Shown here in pieces: positions 18,154 to 23,317 of a stretch of 23,317 nucleotides of DNA. Under the pieces are notes generated by a model that saw nothing but the letters and a program-made list of their open reading frames with translations, made no database searches and was not told the DNA's origin. The stretch spans positions 1 to 23,317 of the IMG/VR virus record IMGVR_UViG_3300009481_004226; one strand, 5' to 3'. Numbering within the stretch: the stretch's first letter is position 1; each line of letters begins with the position of its first letter. Both the position numbers and the translations under genes were made by a program. Source of the DNA: a virus.

Positions 18154-19230
18154 ATGAGCTTTGCACTTCATTTACCACTCAATTCCGTTTCCTTTGGTCA
18201 AGTATCTACTCATGTTTTGAGGGAGATACATAAGCGATCTCTTGAGCCCTGCTTATTTACCATTGGAAACGGGGTTGATCTTTCTTGCCAAAACATAGAT
18301 CAAGAGTTCGGTGATTGGATACAAAAATGTATCAATAAATCTCTGACCGATCACGACAGGAAGCATCCCGTAATAAAACTTTGGCACTTAAATGGATCTC
18401 TTGAGTCAGTAAGTGAAAGACAAATATTGCTAACCTTCTACGAGTTGAACGACCCAACTCCGGTAGAGCAAAATATCGCAAAGAATCACACCACTGTTTT
18501 AACGTCGAGGTACGCTCAAGAAGCATTTTCAAAGAGGGGTATAAAAACAGATTATGTTCCTTTAGCGTTTGACTCTTTCAACTTTAAGAAAACAGATAAA
18601 AAATATTTCACCGATGGAAGAATAACTTTCAATGTGGTGGGTAAAATTGAAAAAAGAAAACGTCACGAAAAATTAATTAGAGCTTGGGTTAAAAAATTCG
18701 GCAATGATAAAAAATATTTCTTGCAGTGCGCTGTATACAACCCGTTCTTAAAAGAGCAAGACAACAACGCGCTTATCAGTAGAGTCTTAGAGGGTAAGTC
18801 TTACTTTAATGTGAACTTTTTGGGTCACATGCAGAAAAATTCTGTCTACAATGATTTTTTAAATTCTGGAGATATAATCCTAGGAATGTCAGGTGGTGAA
18901 GGCTGGGGATTACCAGAGTTTCACTCAGTTGGTTTAGGTAAACATGCAGTTATCATGAATGCTCACTCCTATAAGGAATGGGCCAACAAGGATAACGCAG
19001 TGTTAGTTGATCCTAAAGAACAGATTGACTGTTATGATGGAATGTTCTTCCAACCAAATCAGCCATTTAATCAAGGACAAATTTTTGACTTCGATGAAGA
19101 TCAATTTATAGCTGCTTGCGAAGAGTCAATTAAAAGACTTGAAGCAAACAGAATTAATGAAGCTGGCTTAAAAATCCAAGAAGACTTCAAGATAGACAAA
19201 ACTGTTGACACTCTTCTCAACCTAATATAG
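18154..19230 (+). CDS. Glycosyltransferase, GT-B fold, GT4 family-like
   Basis: 358 residues. The N-terminal half contains the acceptor-binding Rossmann domain (LPLNSVSFGQVSTHVLREI at the start). The C-terminal half shows the donor-binding pattern: FNVVGKIEKRKRHEKLI, then VNFLGHM, DIILGMSGGEGWGLPEFHSVGLGK (the E-x-G-WGLP-E region of GT4 enzymes) and VLVDP. It transfers a sugar from an activated donor to an unknown acceptor, possibly modified phage DNA, capsid protein or host glycan. It starts immediately after the previous stop. The sugar-nucleotide enzymes on the other strand could supply its donor; this link is inference. Confidence 0.82.
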   Translation: MSFALHLPLNSVSFGQVSTHVLREIHKRSLEPCLFTIGNGVDLSCQNIDQEFGDWIQKCINKSLTDHDRKHPVIKLWHLNGSLESVSERQILLTFYELNDPTPVEQNIAKNHTTVLTSRYAQEAFSKRGIKTDYVPLAFDSFNFKKTDKKYFTDGRITFNVVGKIEKRKRHEKLIRAWVKKFGNDKKYFLQCAVYNPFLKEQDNNALISRVLEGKSYFNVNFLGHMQKNSVYNDFLNSGDIILGMSGGEGWGLPEFHSVGLGKHAVIMNAHSYKEWANKDNAVLVDPKEQIDCYDGMFFQPNQPFNQGQIFDFDEDQFIAACEESIKRLEANRINEAGLKIQEDFKIDKTVDTLLNLI

Positions 19231-19234
19231 TCTC

Positions 19235-19576
19235 ATGCCCTGTTACGTATTCGAGCACCCCAAAACTGGACAAACCATTGAGGTTATTCAGTCTGTAAAA
19301 GAGGAACACGTTTACGTTGATAAAGATGGAACTGAATGGAATAGGGTTTTTACAGTCCCTAACGCATCAGTAGACACCGCACCTCTCAGTGCAAACCAGT
19401 TTGTAGAAAAGACGAAACATCAAAAAGGTTCGATGGGGGATCTTTTTGATCAAGCTAGAGAGGCAAGCGACAAAAGAGCAAAACAAAACGGTGGCCAAGA
19501 CCCCGTTAAAAAAGACTATTACGAAAAGTGGAGCAAAGATCGAAACGGCAAGAGGCATCCGAACCAAGGGGGATAA
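19235..19576 (+). CDS. FmdB-like small conserved phage protein, 113 aa
   Basis: The first 50 residues (MPCYVFEHPKTGQTIEVIQSV, then EWNRVFTVPNASVD) resemble the N-terminal FmdB-type zinc ribbon in strand order, but the cysteine pairs are lost and only Cys3 remains. The C-terminal half is charged and disordered-looking (EASDKRAKQNGG, then YYEKWSKDRNGKRHPNQ). Proteins with this beginning are, from memory, frequent in T4-like marine phages. It lies 4 bases after the glycosyltransferase stop and before the nrdA regulatory region. Function unknown. Confidence 0.65.
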   Translation: MPCYVFEHPKTGQTIEVIQSVKEEHVYVDKDGTEWNRVFTVPNASVDTAPLSANQFVEKTKHQKGSMGDLFDQAREASDKRAKQNGGQDPVKKDYYEKWSKDRNGKRHPNQGG

Positions 19577-19642
19577 GTTTTTTAGGTTCAAGTCTAATAC
19601 ACCTTTTTAATTCTTCTAAAAAGAAAATCTCCGATAAGGAAC

Positions 19643-19666
19643 TTTTTGTGAAAAACTTCACAAAAA
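19643..19666 (+). promoter_or_regulatory. CRP-like palindrome upstream of nrdA
   Basis: A perfect inverted repeat: TTTTTGTGAA, a 4-base AAAC centre and TTCACAAAAA. It contains TGTGA, six bases, TCACA, the exact core of the CRP/FNR-family operator. No T run follows, so it is not an intrinsic terminator. It lies 21 bases before the nrdA ATG, over the likely -35 position, which suits an operator for a host or phage regulator. Confidence 0.5.
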
Positions 19667-19671
19667 ACCTG

Positions 19672-19677
19672 TAAATT
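19672..19677 (+). promoter_or_regulatory. Possible -10 element of nrdA
   Basis: TAAATT lies exactly 10 bases before the nrdA ATG at 19688, matching the gap seen at other promoters here. No good -35 is found at the right distance; the CRP-like palindrome occupies that space. It is a weak call that rests on geometry. Confidence 0.3.
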
Positions 19678-19687
19678 TTATTGTATC

Positions 19688-22156
19688 ATGAATAAAGACT
19701 CTCAAGTAATACACGTTAAGAAGAGGAACGGAAGACTCCAAGAACTAAACATAGATAAAATAAACCATTGCGCTTCTTGGGCTTGTAATGAGCTAGAGAA
19801 TGTTTCTGCAAGCGAGGTAGTACTAGATGCCCATGTACAAATTTACGATAAAATAACCACCGATGACATAGATAAAGCTCTCATAATGAGTGCTAGGCAA
19901 AAAATTGAAAAAGAGCCTAATTATTCATATGTAGCAGCAAGACTTTTACTCTCTTCTATATGTAAAGAAGTCTTTGGTGAAAGCGTAGATAAAGATATAT
20001 ATGACAACCAATACAAGCTCTCTTTTGTAAGAAACACAAAAAAACTAGTAAAGGAAGACATCCTAGACAAGAGGCTTCTTGATTTTGATCTTAAGATGCT
20101 CTCGGAACATATCGACTCTAATCGAGATTTAAACTTTAAATATCTCGGCCTACAAATATTAGCTGATCGATACCTTCACCACATAGATGGAAGAATAATG
20201 GAAACCCCTCAAGCCTTTTGGATGAGAGTATCTATGGGGTTAGCTATAAACGAAGAAAACAAAAATGAAAAAGCTATTGAGTTTTATGATACGTTGTCTC
20301 AGTTTTATCTGTGTTGCTCTACTCCTACCCTTTTTAATAGCGGTAGTACTCACAGTCAGCTTTCCAGTTGTTATCTTAATACTTTTGACGACTCAATTGA
20401 TGGAATTTTTGAAGGTCTGTGGCAAGAAGCTAGAAAGTCCAAGTTTGCTGGAGGGCTAGGTTTTGATGTCTCAAATTTCAGAGCAGCAAACTCTTATGTA
20501 AAAGGCACTAACGGTAAATCATCTGGATTAATTCCTTGGCTTAAAATATACAACGATACGCTTATTGCCGTGGATCAAGGAGGCAAAAGACCCGGAGCAG
20601 GTTGTGCTTACCTTGAGCCTTGGCATTTGGACATAGAAGATTTTCTTGATTTAAAAAAGAATACCGGAGACGAGCGCAGAAGATGTCACGATATGAATAC
20701 TGCAAATTGGCTCCCAGATCTTTTCATTAGAAAAGTTCAATCAGATGAAGACTGGTACTTATTCTCTCCATCGGATACCCGTGATCTTCACGAGCTTTAC
20801 GGAGACAAGTTTGATAAAAGATATAAAAAATACTGCAAACTTGCAGACAGCGGAGAACTTGAAAACCATAAAGTCATAAAAGCTAAAGATCTCTGGAAGA
20901 GAATGCTAAGAGTTCTTTTCGAAACTGGACACCCTTGGATGACTTTTAAGGATAACGCCAATTTCCGTTACTCTAACTCGCATGAAGGTGTAGTTCATAG
21001 CTCAAACCTATGCACTGAAATCTTTCTTCATACTAAACCTTCTAGATTTTTAGAAGGGGAAAAAACCGAAGTTGGCGAAACAGCAGTATGTAACCTAAGT
21101 TCTGTAAATTTAAAACAGCACATTAAAGACAACGGAGAGTTAGACTTTGATAGACTAGCTAAAACAATTGAGGTTCAAATGCGTATGCTTGACAACGTTA
21201 TTGACCTTAACTTCTACCCAACTCAAGAAGCTAAAAAATCGAACCTAAAACACAGACCAGTGGGGGCTGGAAGTATGGGTTGGGCTGATGTGTTTCACTC
21301 TTACAAGGTGAATTTCTCAAGCGACGATGCTGTGAAGTTTTCAGACGAGCTTTATGAGTTCATATCTTATCACTGCATACTTAACTCTGCCAAGCTATCT
21401 AAAGAGCGTGGAGCTTACTCCACATATGACGGGTCTCTTTGGAGCCAAGATGTTCTACCAATTGACACATATAAAAGCCTCATGGATTACCTTGATCAAA
21501 AGCCGATACTCCATAGAGGTAAAAAGTTTTGTCCAGAAGTAGACTGGAAACAATTAAGAAGCCACATAAAAGATCATGGAATGCGTAATAGCAACACTAT
21601 GGCAATTGCTCCAACTGCTACTATTTCATACATACAAGGATGCTCTCCCTGTATTGAGCCAGACTTCTCGGTCTTATTTGTTTATGAAAATAAAAGCGGC
21701 AATTTAACTATTGTAAATGAATGGTTTATCAAAGAATGCAAAGAAAGAGGTATCTGGAATCAAGCGCTTATAGAAGCTATAAAATCTGTTGATGGAGATT
21801 TATCTTTATTAAATGGAGATATCCCAGAGGACTTAAAACAAAGATACTCAACTTGCTTTGAAAGAGATCAGTTTAAGCTAATCGATTCAGCGGCGGCGAA
21901 ACAGAAGTGGATAGACATGGGTCAATCTTTGAACCTGTTCAACAAAGAAACCTCTTTAAAATACTTGAATGATTTATACATTCATGCGAGAAATAGAGGT
22001 CTAAAAAGCACATATTATCTAAGAAATTTATCTGCCAGCAAAATAGAAAAATCTACGAATACGCCAATGCAGGAAATAGAAAGCAAGCATGAGGCCATAG
22101 GAGAAATGGCTAAAGCTTGTAGTATACTAGATCCAACATGCGAAAGCTGTCAGTAA
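19688..22156 (+). CDS. nrdA: Ribonucleoside-diphosphate reductase alpha subunit, class I
   Basis: 822 residues. An N-terminal ATP-cone (about 6-95) for allosteric control is followed by the reductase barrel. The catalytic residues are in place: Cys228 (LSSCYL) and Cys468 (AVCNLSS) form the redox pair; Asn440, Cys442 and Glu444 (NLCTE) make the radical site; the tyrosines of the radical pathway are in STYYLRN; and MAIAPTATISYIQG is conserved. The C-terminus ends in CESCQ, the swinging-arm cysteines. The enzyme reduces NDPs to dNDPs together with NrdB, encoded 15 bases downstream. It has no clear Shine-Dalgarno before the ATG. Its upstream region carries a CRP-like palindrome. Confidence 0.95.
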   Translation: MNKDSQVIHVKKRNGRLQELNIDKINHCASWACNELENVSASEVVLDAHVQIYDKITTDDIDKALIMSARQKIEKEPNYSYVAARLLLSSICKEVFGESVDKDIYDNQYKLSFVRNTKKLVKEDILDKRLLDFDLKMLSEHIDSNRDLNFKYLGLQILADRYLHHIDGRIMETPQAFWMRVSMGLAINEENKNEKAIEFYDTLSQFYLCCSTPTLFNSGSTHSQLSSCYLNTFDDSIDGIFEGLWQEARKSKFAGGLGFDVSNFRAANSYVKGTNGKSSGLIPWLKIYNDTLIAVDQGGKRPGAGCAYLEPWHLDIEDFLDLKKNTGDERRRCHDMNTANWLPDLFIRKVQSDEDWYLFSPSDTRDLHELYGDKFDKRYKKYCKLADSGELENHKVIKAKDLWKRMLRVLFETGHPWMTFKDNANFRYSNSHEGVVHSSNLCTEIFLHTKPSRFLEGEKTEVGETAVCNLSSVNLKQHIKDNGELDFDRLAKTIEVQMRMLDNVIDLNFYPTQEAKKSNLKHRPVGAGSMGWADVFHSYKVNFSSDDAVKFSDELYEFISYHCILNSAKLSKERGAYSTYDGSLWSQDVLPIDTYKSLMDYLDQKPILHRGKKFCPEVDWKQLRSHIKDHGMRNSNTMAIAPTATISYIQGCSPCIEPDFSVLFVYENKSGNLTIVNEWFIKECKERGIWNQALIEAIKSVDGDLSLLNGDIPEDLKQRYSTCFERDQFKLIDSAAAKQKWIDMGQSLNLFNKETSLKYLNDLYIHARNRGLKSTYYLRNLSASKIEKSTNTPMQEIESKHEAIGEMAKACSILDPTCESCQ

Positions 22157-22171
22157 TACAAAGGATGGAAA

Positions 22172-23182
22172 ATGAGTAAAACAGGATTATTATTAGATGA
22201 AAACACGACGGGAGTTAATCAGATTCTCCCACATAAACACAAATTTGCTTGGGATCTTTTTCAAAAAGGCGTAGCAAATAATTGGTCGCCATCCGAAATT
22301 AATATGTCGGATGATGTAAAACAATGGAAAGGAGACGATCTCTCTAAAGATGAAAAGCTACTCGTTAAAAGATGTCTTGGTTTTTTTGCTGGAAGTGAGT
22401 CCTTGGTTGGTAATAATTTATTACTTAATGTCGCAAAATGGATAACAGACGCTGAGTGTGGCCAGTACATAATGAGGCAAGCATACGAAGAGTCCCTACA
22501 CAACTGGACAGTCGTAACTTGCTGCGATAGCTACTCTTTAAAAATATCTGAGGTTTACGAAGCCTATGTCAACATACCTTCAATTAAGGCGAAGGATGAT
22601 TTCCTAATGAGCATAACCTCTGACATCAACAGACAAGATTTCAGTACTAAGACTTTAGAGGGAAAAAGAGAGTTTCTGAGAAATTTGATTACCTATTATA
22701 TCGTTTGTGAGGGAACCTTTTTCTTTAGTGGATTCGCTATGCTTCTAGCCCTTGGCAGACAAAATAAACTGCCCGGACTTTCTGATCAAATTAGATATAC
22801 TCTTAGAGACGAGAGCTTGCATATCCAATTTGGTACGTATTTAATAAATACGATTAAAGAACAGTATCCATCGGTGTGGACAAAAAAGTTCGAGGAAGAA
22901 ACCACTGAGCATATTAAAAAAGCCGTAGAGCTTGAAATTCAATATGCCCACGATGTTCTTCCACGAGGAATTCTTGGCTTAAACGCTGAGATGTTTGTTG
23001 ATTACATGCGATATATCGGCAACAGACGGCTTGAAGGAATTGGAATTGAGTTTTCCTTTGAGAACGCTCAGAACCCTTTCCCTTGGCTGTCAGAAGTAGT
23101 TGATACCGCAGCTATGACAAACTTCTTTGAGCGCAAGGTTAAAGATTATCAGAGCTCTGGAGTTTTAGAGGATGATTTTTAG
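22172..23182 (+). CDS. nrdB: Ribonucleotide reductase beta subunit, radical tyrosine replaced by Val
   Basis: 336 residues of the ferritin-like R2 fold. Metal ligands are present: Glu76 (SESLVGNN) where many R2 proteins have Asp, Glu107 and His110 (YEESLH), Glu180 (CEGTFFF), Glu214 and His217 (RDESLH); the spacings of 31 and 34 residues match E. coli NrdB. The radical tyrosine should be four residues after His110, but the sequence is LHNWTV, so residue 114 is valine. Loss of this tyrosine together with glutamate at the first ligand is the pattern of subclass Ic (Mn/Fe, Chlamydia-type). The C-terminus LEDDF fits NrdA docking. AAGGA lies before the ATG at 22172. Confidence 0.95.
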   Translation: MSKTGLLLDENTTGVNQILPHKHKFAWDLFQKGVANNWSPSEINMSDDVKQWKGDDLSKDEKLLVKRCLGFFAGSESLVGNNLLLNVAKWITDAECGQYIMRQAYEESLHNWTVVTCCDSYSLKISEVYEAYVNIPSIKAKDDFLMSITSDINRQDFSTKTLEGKREFLRNLITYYIVCEGTFFFSGFAMLLALGRQNKLPGLSDQIRYTLRDESLHIQFGTYLINTIKEQYPSVWTKKFEEETTEHIKKAVELEIQYAHDVLPRGILGLNAEMFVDYMRYIGNRRLEGIGIEFSFENAQNPFPWLSEVVDTAAMTNFFERKVKDYQSSGVLEDDF

Positions 23183-23311
23183 GAGAATCCCTAAGAATAC
23201 AATATTTAAAACAATAGAGAACCAAAGAAAGGCGGTAAGCAAAAACTTACCGTCTATTTTTTTCTTTATTTTAAAATATTCCGATTTTGAAATGACTTTT
23301 CTTTCAGCCAT
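23165..23311 (-). CDS. Small single-TM protein, 48 aa, convergent with nrdB
   Basis: From the ATG at 23311 the sequence begins with a Lys-rich segment (MAERKVISKSEYFKIKKK) and then a 26-residue hydrophobic helix to the end. The frame ends inside the last codons of nrdB, an 18-base tail-to-tail overlap. The nrdB terminator lies within this frame on the other strand. The basic-then-hydrophobic layout is convincing for a small inner-membrane protein, but the short length keeps confidence moderate. Confidence 0.45.
   Translation of the reverse strand: MAERKVISKSEYFKIKKKIDGKFLLTAFLWFSIVLNIVFLGILLKIIL
23231..23263 (+). terminator. Intrinsic terminator after nrdB
   Basis: CGGTAAG (23233-23239), a CAAAAA loop and CTTACCG (23246-23252) form a perfect 7-bp stem, followed after four bases by a run of seven T. 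It lies about 50 bases past the nrdB stop. Confidence 0.75.
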
Positions 23312-23317
23312 CTCAGA

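Noticed and set aside
17875-18171. Minus-strand hydrophobic frame opposite the DUF736-like gene
   Set aside because: The hydrophobicity comes from antisense of Asn/Lys/Glu codons; the plus-strand gene is conserved and in operon order.
19643-19666. Intrinsic terminator after the FmdB-like gene
   Set aside because: The inverted repeat is perfect, but no T run follows in the direction of transcription; an operator fits better.
1-23317. CRISPR array or insertion sequence
   Set aside because: No regularly spaced direct repeats, no transposase and no terminal inverted repeats were seen.

Overview
The window looks like part of the genome of a large tailed double-stranded DNA phage of a Gram-negative bacterium. 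The base composition is AT-rich by eye. Genes are short, packed end to end, and often coupled by ATGA-type overlaps. Three tRNA genes are scattered between genes, each with an encoded CCA. The gene content mixes nucleotide metabolism, host-takeover factors (sigma factor, ribosomal protein bS21), sugar-nucleotide enzymes and many small unknowns. Lipoproteins and an LpxH-like phosphoesterase point to a Gram-negative host. Several strong Shine-Dalgarno sequences (for example AAGGAGGTGA before the sigma gene) point to a host that uses SD recognition. No structural, packaging or replication gene is seen, so the exact phage group cannot be fixed from this window.

Layout. Nearly everything from position 1 to about 16,220 is on the minus strand. 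The strand switches at a divergent promoter region near 16,230, and nearly everything to the right is on the plus strand. Reading the minus arm from right to left: an AT-hook protein (16221-15943) closed by a terminator; a seven-gene unit (15907-13699) bounded by two intrinsic terminators, with a degenerate dUTPase-like protein, two membrane proteins, a CxxC protein, holo-ACP synthase, a small unknown and an acyl carrier protein; a nucleotide-sugar dehydrogenase; tRNA-Arg; an HNH endonuclease; dUTPase; tRNA-Val; a HldE/TagD-like nucleotidyltransferase; a secreted trypsin-like protease with a tiny cysteine-rich lipoprotein; a 2OG-Fe(II) oxygenase; small unknowns; a small zinc-protease-like protein; a eukaryotic-type phosphomannomutase; a 3-TM protein; dCMP deaminase; a full sigma-70 factor; tRNA-Leu; a lipoprotein; unknowns; bS21; a deoxyribosyltransferase-like protein; an APS-kinase-like protein; and an LpxH-like phosphoesterase cut by the left edge.

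The plus arm holds one unknown gene, a 450-base gene-free stretch that looks like a structured RNA ending in a terminator, dNMP kinase, a small conserved phage protein, a glycosyltransferase, an FmdB-like small protein, and nrdA-nrdB followed by a terminator.

How the genes work together. NrdA/NrdB, dNMP kinase, dCMP deaminase and dUTPase form a dNTP supply module. The sigma factor and bS21 could redirect host transcription and translation. Phosphomannomutase, the nucleotidyltransferase, the sugar dehydrogenase and the glycosyltransferase look like a glycan-modification set.

The most interesting items are: the acpS/acpP operon with its membrane partners; an NrdB in which the radical tyrosine is replaced by valine, together with a glutamate at the Asp84 position, as in subclass Ic; a repeated promoter layout in which a sigma-70 -10 box sits 7-10 bases before the start codon, predicting leaderless mRNAs; the structured RNA at 16733-17094; and a CRP-like palindrome in front of nrdA.
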